This document shows positions 34,029 through 43,523 of a stretch of 64,000 nucleotides of DNA, in pieces. The position numbers and the translations under genes were made by a program. Source of the DNA: Litorimonas cladophorae (GTDB lineage: Bacteria > Pseudomonadota > Alphaproteobacteria > Caulobacterales > Maricaulaceae); NCBI RefSeq assembly GCF_014652455.1, contig NZ_BMYV01000001.1, positions 1,116,001-1,180,000 of the forward strand. Reading direction: 5' to 3'. Position 1 is the first letter of the stretch. Each line of letters begins with the position of its first letter. The notes beneath the pieces are model-generated. The model did no database searches. It had not been told where the DNA came from and saw only the letters and a list, made by a program, of their open reading frames with translations.

Positions 34029-35024
34029 TTAATTTGGAGCATCAAGAACCATAGCAGCAGCGCCATAAAGAGGCACAAAGTCAGCGCGGATCAGACGCAC
34101 AGGGATATCTTTAACATACCAGCTTCCTGGCCCTCTGTTCTTAAAACGCTCAATGAAATCTGAAGATTGAATGAAGGGCGCAATATGCCGAGACACACCA
34201 CCACCAATCACCACGCCGCCAGATGCGCCTTGGGTTACTGCGGCATTGCCTGCAAACCCGCCTAGCATTGAACAGAATTGTGTCACGGTAATTCGCGCCG
34301 TAGAGGTTTTGTCCAGTTGAGCTGCTGTGACAACTTCTGGAGCAGTTAAGTCATTGGACGGTTTATCCATGATCGCACAAATCGCCGTGTGCAATCGTTC
34401 GAGTCCTGGACCTGAAATCAGCGACTCAGCAGAAACGAAGGGCATTCGATTAGCCCAATATCTCAGGACGTCACGCTCCAATTCATCTCCTGGTGCGAAC
34501 GCTGTATGGCCACCTTCGGTTGGGATTATCCTCAACGGCCGACCAGGCAATATACAGGATAACCCCATTCCTGTTCCTGGCCCAAGTACCGACACAGGTT
34601 TGTTATAGTTCACCTTACCGGGAATAAGGACGTCAAAACCATCATCTGGAATAACCGTCGCGCCATTTGCCATAGCCACAAAATCATTCAAAACAACCGC
34701 AGTCTCCAAGGCGAAGGTCCGGCGCAACTCATCCTCAGAAACGATCCAATTGATGTTTGTCATGCGGATTTCGTCATCAAATTTTGGACCCGCAAACGCA
34801 AAGGCCCCCCGCTGGGCACGGATGTCGTATTTTTTCAAATAACTCGCGACGACGTCATTGAAATGCTCATATTCTGCAACGGCGTAACGTTCTGAATGAT
34901 GTAATTCGATGTTCCCTGAAGCTGTGCGCTGCGCCAGAGCTAGTCGGCAGTTTGTGCCACCGACATCGCCAACCAATGTTAGTTCTTGTGAAAGGTCGAC
35001 GGTTTGCGGCTCTGGCATTTGCAT
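34029..35024 (-). CDS. glk: Glucokinase (Glk family)
   Basis: Phosphorylates glucose with ATP to give glucose 6-phosphate, the substrate of zwf in the same operon. 331 residues from ATG 35024, which overlaps the edd stop by one base (TGATG); a GTG at 35036 is an alternative. The phosphate-binding motif is LVGDVGGTNCRLAL near the N-terminus and the adenosine-side motif is VIGGGVSRHI near residue 278. PTEGGHTAFAP is the typical substrate loop of bacterial glucokinase. Not a ROK-type kinase. Confidence 0.95.
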   Translation of the reverse strand: MQMPEPQTVDLSQELTLVGDVGGTNCRLALAQRTASGNIELHHSERYAVAEYEHFNDVVASYLKKYDIRAQRGAFAFAGPKFDDEIRMTNINWIVSEDELRRTFALETAVVLNDFVAMANGATVIPDDGFDVLIPGKVNYNKPVSVLGPGTGMGLSCILPGRPLRIIPTEGGHTAFAPGDELERDVLRYWANRMPFVSAESLISGPGLERLHTAICAIMDKPSNDLTAPEVVTAAQLDKTSTARITVTQFCSMLGGFAGNAAVTQGASGGVVIGGGVSRHIAPFIQSSDFIERFKNRGPGSWYVKDIPVRLIRADFVPLYGAAAMVLDAPN

Positions 35025-36874
35025 CAGATGAACCACGGCATATCGCCCAGCGTCGAAGCCCCGCTTTCCGCATCAGTCGCGATGGCACGTTGGGCGGCAA
35101 ACATATTCATGCCCAGCGCAGCCAATTGAGGCTGCGATGGCTGGGTCGCCAGATCCCGACCCGCTAGGTCCGTCCCAACAACTTCAACTGTGTGATTAGC
35201 TGGGTCCAAGCGAACAACGTCTCCCGTTTGCACCTGTGCAATCGGACCGCCCATCAGGGCCTCAGGGTGAAGATGTATTGCAGCCGGAACTTTGCCAGAA
35301 GCACCAGACATTCGCCCATCCGTGACCATGGCGACCTTAAAGCCTTTATCCTGTTGCAGACCTAAAATAGGGGTCAATTTATGTAGCTCAGGCATGCCAT
35401 TCGCACGCGGTCCTTGGAACCTTAAAACAACAACGAAGTCACGCTCCAACTCGCCCGCTTTGTGCATCTCTATCAGCTCATTTTGATCGTCAATCACAAT
35501 CGCTGGAGCCTCCACGAACCAATTCTCACGCTTGACCGCAGAAATTTTCATAACAGCGCGGCCTAAATTGCCTTCCATCAAGGCAAGGCCTCCATCTTCA
35601 CGAACAGGCTCTTTCACAGTGGTAAGGATTTCGGGGTCCAGACTTTTCGTTGGACCGTCGCGCCAGATCACACTGTCGACTTCCAAATGCATGTTTTTGA
35701 CAGGCTCTTTTGTATAGGCGTGCAATCCATCGCCACCAGCAATTGTTGTCACATCGCCTTGCAGTAATCCTTCACTCAGAAGTTCTCCGATTAGGAAGGC
35801 CATACCACCCGCTGCATGGAAGTGATTAACGTCCATAATTCCGTTTGGATAAATTTTACAGATCAGTGGAACGGCGGCGCTGATCGCGGCGTAGTCATCC
35901 CAATTTATAATAATTCCAGCAGATCGAGCAATCGCAGCCATATGAATTGTCAAGTTGGTCGATCCACCCGTGGCCATCAATCCGACAATGCCATTCACAA
36001 TGCTCTTTTCGGAAATCACCTTGCAGGCGGGCGTGAACGCCGCGTCATCACCTTGAGCCATATTCGTGATCTGTGTTGCTCGGCGTACAGTCTGCGCCGT
36101 TAACGCGTCACGCAGCGGCGTGTTAGGATGCACGAAACTTGATCCGGGCAGCTGCATGCCCATGACTTCCATCAGCATTTGGTTCGTGTTGGCGGTGCCA
36201 TAAAACGTACATGTCCCGGGCGCGTGGTAACTCGCTGCCTCAGCTGCCAGAAGCTCTTCGCGCGTCGCTTCGCCGGCAGCAAATGCTTGGCGGACCCGCG
36301 CTTTTTCTGGGTTAGGAATACCCGACGGCATCGGCCCAGCCGGCGCAAAAATTTGCGGGATCCAGCCAAATCGCAAAGCGGCGATCATCAAACCAGGAAC
36401 GATTTTGTCACACACTCCCAAATGGATCGCAGCGTCAAACATATCGTGTGACAGCGCGATGGCCGCACCTTGAGCGATGTTATCCCGTGAAAATAGCGAT
36501 AATTCCATCCCGTCACGCCCTTGAGTGACACCGTCACACATAGCTGGAACACCGCCCGCAACTTGCGCTGTTGCTCCATTGCGGCGCGCGGCATGACGGA
36601 TCAATTCAGGGAACTTTTCGAAAGGCGCATGCGCAGATAACATATCATTATAAGCGGTCACTATGCCGATATTTGCCCACTTTGCGCCCAGCAATTCTGC
36701 CTTCTCTAAGACAGCGCAACCAGCAGACGCATGTGCGATATTCCCTTCGGACAAACGTCTTCGGCGCGGCCCCTCCCGCATTTGCATTTCACAGGCGGCT
36801 AAATAGCCTGCCCTGCTTTTTTTGGATCGTTCCGTAATACGGGCGGTGATGTCTTTGATAACGGCGTGGGTCAT
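35024..36874 (-). CDS. edd: 6-phosphogluconate dehydratase
   Basis: First committed enzyme of the Entner-Doudoroff route: dehydrates 6-phosphogluconate to 2-keto-3-deoxy-6-phosphogluconate. 616 residues, normal length for the IlvD/Edd family. The iron-sulphur cysteines lie in [19 protein letters not shown] and [15 protein letters not shown]. Further motifs are [14 protein letters not shown] and the C-terminal [16 protein letters not shown]. It overlaps pgl by four bases and glk by one. Confidence 0.97.
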   Translation of the reverse strand: MTHAVIKDITARITERSKKSRAGYLAACEMQMREGPRRRRLSEGNIAHASAGCAVLEKAELLGAKWANIGIVTAYNDMLSAHAPFEKFPELIRHAARRNGATAQVAGGVPAMCDGVTQGRDGMELSLFSRDNIAQGAAIALSHDMFDAAIHLGVCDKIVPGLMIAALRFGWIPQIFAPAGPMPSGIPNPEKARVRQAFAAGEATREELLAAEAASYHAPGTCTFYGTANTNQMLMEVMGMQLPGSSFVHPNTPLRDALTAQTVRRATQITNMAQGDDAAFTPACKVISEKSIVNGIVGLMATGGSTNLTIHMAAIARSAGIIINWDDYAAISAAVPLICKIYPNGIMDVNHFHAAGGMAFLIGELLSEGLLQGDVTTIAGGDGLHAYTKEPVKNMHLEVDSVIWRDGPTKSLDPEILTTVKEPVREDGGLALMEGNLGRAVMKISAVKRENWFVEAPAIVIDDQNELIEMHKAGELERDFVVVLRFQGPRANGMPELHKLTPILGLQQDKGFKVAMVTDGRMSGASGKVPAAIHLHPEALMGGPIAQVQTGDVVRLDPANHTVEVVGTDLAGRDLATQPSQPQLAALGMNMFAAQRAIATDAESGASTLGDMPWFI

Positions 36875-37581
36875 AATTCAGGGCTCGTGAAGACATGTAA
36901 TTTGTCACCTGCCTGAAGCAGGGCTTTGACTGGGGCGTCCAATACGGGGCGGTCACCCGCTGACGCAAACACAGCGCGTTTCTCAGCGCTCGGGATAAAT
37001 AATATTATAGTATGCGAGCCAAGAACGGCGCTCAAAGTCAACGAAATACGGGAGGGATGCTCCCCTGCCACGGGGCAACCCGTGGCATCAATTTCACAAA
37101 GAATATCTTCATTATTCGAAGACAAAGCATTCTCTAGCCCCTTAGAGTTTGGGAACCATGACGCAGTATGCGCATCGCCGCCCATTCCCATCACGCAAAC
37201 ATCAAAAGGCTTTGCAATTTTCTCAAACCTCGCCTCCGCGGCGGCCAAACCTTCCGCTACCGTAGAATGGGGTGTCTTTAGCCCAAAAAAGTTCGCGTGT
37301 TTCGCTTCATTTTGAATAAGGTTAGTTCGGATAAAGTCTTCGTTCGACCCTGACTCACCAGAGTCCACCCAGCGCTCGTCGACAAGACTAATGGTAACCT
37401 TGGACCAATTGAGTTGGGCTTTGGAAAGTTGCGCGTAAACGGGTTTTGGCGAACTACCGCCGCTTACCATCAAGCTCGCCTGCCCGCGCGTTTTTAGGGC
37501 CTGCCGTAAAACAGACTCGATCGCCGCTGCGGCGCCAATAACTGGTTCGCCTATATCGGAAATATTTGGCAACTCATGCAT
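36871..37581 (-). CDS. pgl: 6-phosphogluconolactonase (DevB type)
   Basis: Hydrolyses 6-phosphogluconolactone, the zwf product. 236 residues. The sugar-isomerase-like fold shows SLMVSGGSSPKPVYAQL, then ISLVDERWVDSGESGSNEDF and VMGMGGDAHTASWFPNS, the usual Pgl signature (MGxGxDGHTASLFP with DA in place of DG). It overlaps zwf by one base and edd by four, so all are translated from one message. Confidence 0.95.
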   Translation of the reverse strand: MHELPNISDIGEPVIGAAAAIESVLRQALKTRGQASLMVSGGSSPKPVYAQLSKAQLNWSKVTISLVDERWVDSGESGSNEDFIRTNLIQNEAKHANFFGLKTPHSTVAEGLAAAEARFEKIAKPFDVCVMGMGGDAHTASWFPNSKGLENALSSNNEDILCEIDATGCPVAGEHPSRISLTLSAVLGSHTIILFIPSAEKRAVFASAGDRPVLDAPVKALLQAGDKLHVFTSPEL

Positions 37582-39128
37582 TAGTTTTCAGACCAAACAT
37601 CATCTTGTCGCGCCAACATGCGTTTGGCTTCTTCTGGACCATCGGACCCTGCGGGGTAATATGCCACGCTCTGATCGACCTCATCCCACGCCTCCAGGAT
37701 GCCGTCACACCATCGCCACGCGGCTTCAACTTCATCGCGGCGCATAAAGAGCGATAACCGCCCCCGCACGACATCCATCAACAGACGCTCATAGGCGTCT
37801 GGGTATCGAACCGTGAAATTGTCAGCGTAAGACAGGTTCAGTGGTAGGGTTTTAAGCCTGAGCCCACCTGCGCCAGGTTCTTTAATCTCCATCCACAAAT
37901 TCACGGCCTCGTCGGGCTGCAATCGAATGACGAGTTTGTTGGGGTTCACTTTAATATCTGGCCCAAACACAGAATGCGGGACAGGCTTGAACTGGACGAT
38001 GATTTCAGACCGCCTGGACTTCATCCGTTTCCCGGTTCTGATATAGATAGGAACCCCGGCCCAACGCCAATTATTTACTTCCGCATTTATGGCAACATAG
38101 GTTTCTGCCGTGCTTTCTTCGATCTCTACGTCGGTCAGATAATCTGGCACCGACGCGCCATCAACTTTGCCTTTGACATATTGTCCGCGAACCGTCTTTT
38201 GTTTGACATTAGCAGGCGTGATAGGAGCAAGAGCCCGCAATACCTTAATCTTTTCAAGACGCAAGTCATCTGCATCGGTAGATCCGGGAGGCTCCATCAT
38301 TGTAAGACATAGGAGTTGGAGTAAATGGTTCTGAACCATATCACGCAGTGCACCAGATTTATCATAATATGCGCCACGTCCGCCCGCGCCTATGTCTTCC
38401 GCAACTGTGATTTCAATATGCTCAATGGAATCTCGGTTCCAAAGCGGTTCGAGAAGGACATTTCCGAATCTCAAGACCAGCAAGTTTTGGACTGTTTCTT
38501 TGCCAAGAAAATGATCAATTCTGTAAATGCGTTTTTCAGAAAAAACGCGGCCAACGGCCTCATTAATAGCATCAGCTGATTTGAAGTCTCGCCCAAGAGG
38601 CTTCTCCAACACCACGCGGCTCTGTTTATGCGCGAGCCCTGCTTTCTGTAGACCATTGCAGATGTCCGAAAACAAGGCAGGCGGCATGGCTAAATAAAAC
38701 ACGCGAATGAGGCTCTCAGATTTATCGAGCTTTTCGCCTAAACCACCCCAGTCGTTGTCTTTCGTTACGTCTACGGTAGCGTAATCGATAAGTTTGCAGA
38801 AGCTTTTCCATTTGGTTTCAGAGAAACCTTTTTGGCCAGCGAACTCGATGTAGGAATCTCTTATGAGTTTTAAGTAACCGTCACGATCCAGCTCGGACCG
38901 TGAGGCCCCGATAATGCGGGATTGCGGCGGGATCTGGCCATCACAGAATCGGTGATACAGCGACGGGATAAGTTTCCGTCGTGCAAGGTCACCCGTACCG
39001 CCAAAAACAACAATTTCGAACGGTTCAACGGGAACAAAGCCCGAGCCAGCTTCTACCAGCGGATCGTTCTCCACCGCCTCGCCTTCAGCATTCGGATCAG
39101 CTGAAATTGGTATTTGGTCGTCGGCCAT
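37581..39128 (-). CDS. zwf: Glucose-6-phosphate 1-dehydrogenase
   Basis: Oxidises glucose 6-phosphate to the lactone with NAD(P). 515 residues. The nucleotide-binding site is VVFGGTGDLARRKLIPSLY near residue 43, and the active-site motif is RIDHFLGKE with catalytic His near 206. The first 35 residues are acidic and of low complexity, not part of the fold. Head of the operon zwf-pgl-edd-glk-lactonase. Its promoter carries a LacI-type palindrome (39202-39215), and the LacI gene lies directly upstream. Confidence 0.97.
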   Translation of the reverse strand: MADDQIPISADPNAEGEAVENDPLVEAGSGFVPVEPFEIVVFGGTGDLARRKLIPSLYHRFCDGQIPPQSRIIGASRSELDRDGYLKLIRDSYIEFAGQKGFSETKWKSFCKLIDYATVDVTKDNDWGGLGEKLDKSESLIRVFYLAMPPALFSDICNGLQKAGLAHKQSRVVLEKPLGRDFKSADAINEAVGRVFSEKRIYRIDHFLGKETVQNLLVLRFGNVLLEPLWNRDSIEHIEITVAEDIGAGGRGAYYDKSGALRDMVQNHLLQLLCLTMMEPPGSTDADDLRLEKIKVLRALAPITPANVKQKTVRGQYVKGKVDGASVPDYLTDVEIEESTAETYVAINAEVNNWRWAGVPIYIRTGKRMKSRRSEIIVQFKPVPHSVFGPDIKVNPNKLVIRLQPDEAVNLWMEIKEPGAGGLRLKTLPLNLSYADNFTVRYPDAYERLLMDVVRGRLSLFMRRDEVEAAWRWCDGILEAWDEVDQSVAYYPAGSDGPEEAKRMLARQDDVWSEN

Positions 39129-39187
39129 ATAACCTCAATGAGAATAAAGGATGTCTAGGTTTCTGGGTCAAATTCCAGTGTTCTTAG

Positions 39188-39216
39188 AATATGTCCAAAG
39201 GTGACAGCGCTGTCAA
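39188..39216 (-). promoter_or_regulatory. zwf promoter with LacI-type operator
   Basis: On the minus strand TTGACA (39211-39216) and CATATT (39188-39193) are 17 bases apart. The perfect 14-base palindrome TGACAGCGCTGTCA (39202-39215) covers the -35 tail and half of the spacer, so a bound repressor would block polymerase. Near-identical sites occur at the sugar porter and xyl promoters. Confidence 0.75.
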
Positions 39217-39271
39217 ACTCATTTCGTCTTAACTTGACGCAGGAAATGTGAATTCGAGCAGCAGATTTGGG

Positions 39272-40294
39272 CTAATTTTTCAGGTTAGACACTGTATCCC
39301 GCAACATAATTTCAAAATCAAGAATTTGACCGATTTTCTGTTGATCACCATCTGGGTCAATAAGCTGCTGGGCTGCCTTGAACCCCATCTTATAAATTGG
39401 CTGTCGCACCGTCGTCAACGCAGGGGATAAATTCCGCGCGAGCGGAGTGTCATCAAAGCCACAAACAGAAAGATCTGCGGGCACGTCTAAGCCCATCTGG
39501 GAAGCGACTGATATGACCGCGGCCGCCATATCATCATTTGATGCAAAAATAGCCGTTGGGCGCTCAGACACAGGGAGTTCCAATAGTTTTTTAGCCTGCA
39601 CGACCCCCGACTCAAAAGAGAAATCTCCTTGGAACACGAGTTGCTCAGAAACGCTTAAACCTCCGCTTTCGATTGCGCGACAATATCCGTCATAACGCAT
39701 ATCTGTAGCGGCATGACCCACATGACCTTTGATAAAGCCAATTCGTTTATGGCCTTGCTCTAACAAATACTGGGTCATCTGATAGGCCGCAGTATCATCG
39801 TCCATCCCAACGAACGGCTGCTGGCCTCTGTTTCTTGGGGCCACCCTCACGCATTTAATACGAAGCTCTGACAAGGTTTGGAGTACGCCCTGACTATCGC
39901 AAAGGGGCGGTGTCAATATTACGCCGTCGACTGGTAATTTCTCCAAAACCATGCGCATGGCATCCGCCTTTTCAGCGCGAGACTTCACTTTCTCCAAATA
40001 AAGGGGCTCCACGACGAGGTGATATCCAGCTTCTCGGCAAGCATCAATCGCGCCTCGCTGAATATGCGAGATGTAGTTTATCGACGGATTGTCATAAATC
40101 AGAGCAATTAGGTAGGATTTCGATGTCGCAAGGCCTCGCGCCGCCAGATTGGGAGTGTATCTGAGTTCAGCGGCGATTGCCTTTACATGCGCACGGGTTT
40201 TTTCAGCAACATTAGGTTCGTTATTCAAAACCCGCGATACCGTTTTCATTGAGACACCAGCTTTCTTGGCGACATCGGTAATTGTAGCTTTCAT
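39272..40294 (-). CDS. LacI-family transcriptional regulator (upstream of zwf)
   Basis: 340 residues. The helix-turn-helix fills the N-terminus (ITDVAKKAGVSMKTVSRVLN), followed by the hinge (TPNLAARGLATSKS) and a periplasmic-binding-protein-like sugar domain (SYLIALIYDNPSINYISH onward). The core of the recognition helix, KTVSRV, is the same as in the second LacI protein at 45024. The natural target is the palindrome just downstream at the zwf promoter. The effector is unknown; a sugar or sugar phosphate is likely. Confidence 0.93.
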   Translation of the reverse strand: MKATITDVAKKAGVSMKTVSRVLNNEPNVAEKTRAHVKAIAAELRYTPNLAARGLATSKSYLIALIYDNPSINYISHIQRGAIDACREAGYHLVVEPLYLEKVKSRAEKADAMRMVLEKLPVDGVILTPPLCDSQGVLQTLSELRIKCVRVAPRNRGQQPFVGMDDDTAAYQMTQYLLEQGHKRIGFIKGHVGHAATDMRYDGYCRAIESGGLSVSEQLVFQGDFSFESGVVQAKKLLELPVSERPTAIFASNDDMAAAVISVASQMGLDVPADLSVCGFDDTPLARNLSPALTTVRQPIYKMGFKAAQQLIDPDGDQQKIGQILDFEIMLRDTVSNLKN

Positions 40295-40465
40295 ACCCGA
40301 AGGCTCCCCTATCTCAACGGCTCACACGCGATAGGAATCAGACAAAAATCTAAACCGCATGAGCTTTTTATGTTATGGAGGGTTTGCGCTCTGTTCGCAA
40401 GAAACCCTTTTCCGCCCCGCCCCTTGGGCATTAAATTTCCGAACCCTAAAAGCCGAAGCCTCCAA

Positions 40466-40501
40466 CTAAAAAGCCCGCTAAGCGATAAACTAAGCGGGCT
40501 T
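40466..40501 (-). terminator. Intrinsic terminator after the GH3 lipoprotein gene
   Basis: On the minus strand AAGCCCGCT (40493-40501) pairs with AGCGGGCTT (40471-40479), followed by TTTTTAG. It lies 25 bases past the stop of the GH3 gene. It separates that gene from the LacI gene downstream. Confidence 0.85.
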
Positions 40502-40525
40502 AAATTTCGCAATTTCAATTTCGGC

Positions 40526-43081
40526 CTAATTCAGACAGACGGCTTGTCCCTCATTGGCGACCAGACGAACGTCAGAAATACTGAATTTCGCGGATCCGTC
40601 AGACTCCATCAACACCGGTGCAGAGACATACTCCATACCGGACGGATCACCCATGCAGGACAGTTTGACGGAGACCTCTGCCCATTCTCCGACTTTTGTG
40701 TTTTGCAAAATAGTAGAGAGCCTGTTGTCAACGCTGCAATTCGTGCCGCCACAATCAAGCCCCAGGCGAACCGAGTTATTTCCGGTTGTCGTTTCAGGTC
40801 TAATACGCAGGTATATGGCCATATCGCCTGTGTTTTGACGTCGGAGATCAATCGGCGTCCCCCGAACTTCAAACCGTCCTGGGCCCGTAAATTCGAGCGT
40901 ACGGATATTTTCCTGAACACCATCATCGGCTGAGAAAATTTTGACGTTTCCTGCTGGGCTTTCCGCTTTCGAGGTTTTTACGGTTGTTTTACCCGACGCG
41001 TCTCCAACAACCATCTCCCAAGGGAATACAGCTTTGCCGGCCTTGAAGAAACTACTTTCGTTCTTCTGAGAGAGCTCAACCCCTGCATCCTCAGGTAAGG
41101 TTCCAACCACTTTTGCGTTCGCATAGGACAAACCATACCCATAAGCGAAGAGTGGGTCGTAGTTTTCATCATCATAGTTCAACGGAGTTTGAATCGCCGT
41201 TCGGGGCCAAGAGTAAGACAAAGTACCTTTAAAATCGACCGCAGCGCCGTCATCAGTTTGCCCAAAGAGGACATCCATGGCGTAACCGCCTTCGGACCCT
41301 GGCAACCAAGCCGCCACGAATGCATTTGAGGCGTTGAGTTCGCGGTTCATCCACATAGGACGCCCCGAGAGAAAAATAGCGACCGTTGGGATACCGTCAG
41401 CTTGAAATTTTTTCAGTAAATCAAGATCACTATCATCGCCGGGCTTATAGGCCAGCGTATCTATATCACCCTTGAATTCCGCGTAAGGGTCCTCGCCGAA
41501 AACGACGACAGCGACCGTCGGGTTACCTGTGTAACTTCCACTCTCGTCGGTCTGAATGACTTTACCCGAACCATTTGATAGATGACGCTCAATACCATCT
41601 AAAAACGAAGAACCACCCGGAAAATCACTGTTTTCATTGCCCGTTCCCTGCCAAGATAGAGTCCAGCCCCCCGATTGTTTTCCGATGTTATCAACACCAT
41701 CGCCAGCCACGACGATTGTCGCATCATTGGATAAGGGAAGCACGCCGTCGTTTTTAAGTAGAACCAATGACTCGCGCACCGCCTGGCGCGCCACAGCTTT
41801 GGATTCAGGGTCTTGTAGCAGGTCATATTGCCCTGCGACGCCACGTGTTGAAGGTTTCCCGGCCTCAAAAAGGCCCGCACGCAATTTAACGCGTAGAATA
41901 CGGCGCACTGCATCGTCCAAACGCGCGAGGTCAATCTCACCACCTTCAGCTTGCTTCAAAGTTGTTTCATACAAACCTCTCCAGCTATCAGGGGCCATGA
42001 ACATATCGAGACCCGCATGGAGGGCTTCCGGACAGTCTGTGTTGGTACAGCTATCCAACTGACCGTGGGCATTCCAGTCTCCGACGATGAAACCGTCAAA
42101 TCCCATTTGTCCTTTTAACACATCAGTCAGGAGCCCTTTGTGGCCTGTCAGTTTTTCGCCCTGCCAAGACGAAAAGCTCGCCATAACAGATTGAACGCCA
42201 GCCTCTAACGCGGGTGGGTAACCTGCCCCATGAATGTCACGAATTTCTTCTTCTGTCTCGATAGAGTCACCTTGGTCCCGACCTTGGTTTGTCCCGCCGT
42301 CGGCCAGAAAATGTTTCGCTGTGGCGATAACGTGATCCCCCGTTAGCCAATCGCTGGAGCCAACATCGCCTTGAATGCCTCGGATCAGTTCGCCAGCGTA
42401 GGATGCCGTCACTTCCGGGTTTTCAGAATATCCCTCATAGGTCCGCCCCCAACGGTCATCTCGTACAACGGCAAGGGTCGGCGCAAATGTCCATTCTTGC
42501 GCGCCGACTCGAATTTCTTGGGCCGTGATGGCGCCAATTTTACCTAGAAGCGCGGGATTGCGCGTTGCGCCCAAGCCGATGTTATGCGGGAAAACGGTAG
42601 CGCCCGGCACATTGTTATGCCCATGAACAGCGTCAGTGCCCCAGATCATCGGGATGAAAAAGCTTTCCCCATATGCTTCCTTAGAAGCCTCATAAAACTC
42701 ATCAGCGAGCTCTACCCACGCGGACGCTGGTGATCGGTTATCGCCATTTGGTGCGGAATTGCCGCCATTTAGGATCGACCCCAAAGGATATGTTTTCAAA
42801 TCTTCTGGTGTAATTGACCCGATGTCAGCCTGAATAATTTGTCCAACCTTCTGCGCCAACGTCATCTGCGCCATGATGTCAGTAATGCGGGATTCCATCG
42901 CTTCGTCCAGACCGACAGGACTTTCGACTTTCGGCCAGATTGAGGGATCAACTGTGCCCGGCGCGCGGACTTCCGCTGTTGAGGTGTTCGCCCCCGCCTC
43001 ATCTGTTGAATTTGCGCATGCTGACAATAGGGCTGCCACCGCTATGATTGAAACGGATTTTAGAACGAGAGGTCGGATCAT
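40526..43081 (-). CDS. Glycoside hydrolase family 3 lipoprotein, beta-glucosidase type
   Basis: 851 residues. The signal peptide ends in a lipobox (ALLSACANS), so the enzyme is anchored in an envelope membrane. The GH3 (alpha/beta)8 domain shows the substrate-binding motif IATAKHFLADGGTNQGRDQG and the nucleophile Asp near 335 in FIVGDWNAHG. The second GH3 domain follows (VLLKNDGVLPLS), then a C-terminal galactose-binding-like module of about 170 residues, as in marine exo-1,3/1,4-beta-glucanases. Likely releases glucose from beta-glucans, which would feed glk and the zwf operon. Exact linkage is not decided by sequence. Confidence 0.93.
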   Translation of the reverse strand: MIRPLVLKSVSIIAVAALLSACANSTDEAGANTSTAEVRAPGTVDPSIWPKVESPVGLDEAMESRITDIMAQMTLAQKVGQIIQADIGSITPEDLKTYPLGSILNGGNSAPNGDNRSPASAWVELADEFYEASKEAYGESFFIPMIWGTDAVHGHNNVPGATVFPHNIGLGATRNPALLGKIGAITAQEIRVGAQEWTFAPTLAVVRDDRWGRTYEGYSENPEVTASYAGELIRGIQGDVGSSDWLTGDHVIATAKHFLADGGTNQGRDQGDSIETEEEIRDIHGAGYPPALEAGVQSVMASFSSWQGEKLTGHKGLLTDVLKGQMGFDGFIVGDWNAHGQLDSCTNTDCPEALHAGLDMFMAPDSWRGLYETTLKQAEGGEIDLARLDDAVRRILRVKLRAGLFEAGKPSTRGVAGQYDLLQDPESKAVARQAVRESLVLLKNDGVLPLSNDATIVVAGDGVDNIGKQSGGWTLSWQGTGNENSDFPGGSSFLDGIERHLSNGSGKVIQTDESGSYTGNPTVAVVVFGEDPYAEFKGDIDTLAYKPGDDSDLDLLKKFQADGIPTVAIFLSGRPMWMNRELNASNAFVAAWLPGSEGGYAMDVLFGQTDDGAAVDFKGTLSYSWPRTAIQTPLNYDDENYDPLFAYGYGLSYANAKVVGTLPEDAGVELSQKNESSFFKAGKAVFPWEMVVGDASGKTTVKTSKAESPAGNVKIFSADDGVQENIRTLEFTGPGRFEVRGTPIDLRRQNTGDMAIYLRIRPETTTGNNSVRLGLDCGGTNCSVDNRLSTILQNTKVGEWAEVSVKLSCMGDPSGMEYVSAPVLMESDGSAKFSISDVRLVANEGQAVCLN

Positions 43082-43251
43082 GATATATCCCTTGGAGATT
43101 GGAAAATACGCCTAAACCGATTATCACAGACATTGGGATAACATGAGTTCAAGACAAATTGGAGCGGAAGCTTCTTACTTTGTCAAAGGCAATAGGTTGC
43201 TCACAGTCCCGACAAACTGGGACCGATTTACTTTACGAACGAGTGAAGCGT

Positions 43252-43320
43252 CTAAAGGCCTAGAAGGGCCAATAAGAGCAGCACAAACGCGAGTAGTAGC
43301 TGTTTAGCTATAGTTACCAT
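43252..43320 (-). CDS. Predicted 22-residue hydrophobic membrane peptide
   Basis: On the minus strand the ATG at 43320 starts MVTIAKQLLLAFVLLLLALL, then GL and a stop at 43252. GAGGAACCT gives a Shine-Dalgarno 5-8 bases upstream. The peptide is one transmembrane helix with a single lysine near the N-terminus, similar in size to known small membrane proteins that bind transporters. It lies between the sugar porter terminator and the GH3 gene. A chance open frame of this length is possible, so this is a candidate only. Confidence 0.4.
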   Translation of the reverse strand: MVTIAKQLLLAFVLLLLALLGL

Positions 43321-43470
43321 AGGTTCCTCATAAGACTAAAATCCATTGTTGACCAGTTTAATCGTTCAAAAACGCAAAACGCTGAGAATGTGCCGAATAA
43401 GCGTGACTGCCGCCGATCTTCGCGCCCAATCATTTTCGTCTCTGCCGCAGTCCGAAGACGCCACAAAGAT

Positions 43471-43501
43471 AAAAGGCCAGATCTTAAATCCCTGGCCTTT
43501 T
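43471..43501 (-). terminator. Intrinsic terminator after the sugar porter gene
   Basis: AAAAGGCCAG (43471-43480) and CTGGCCTTTT (43492-43501) form a perfect 10-bp stem with an 11-base loop, about 22 bases past the porter stop. The stem ends in a T-run on both strands. Confidence 0.85.
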
Positions 43502-43523
43502 CAATTCTTAAGTCAGATGAGCC

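Larger units (their letters stand above)
43082..43523. other. Intergenic region between sugar porter and GH3 genes
   Basis: Apart from the porter terminator and the 22-residue open frame, no feature is firm. An inverted repeat TTATC...GATAA (about 43119-43139) and a TTGACA on the minus strand (about 43190) lie upstream of the GH3 gene and could be promoter parts, but no good -10 box is seen at the right spacing. The TGACA-N4-TGTCA operator is not present here. Confidence 0.45.
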
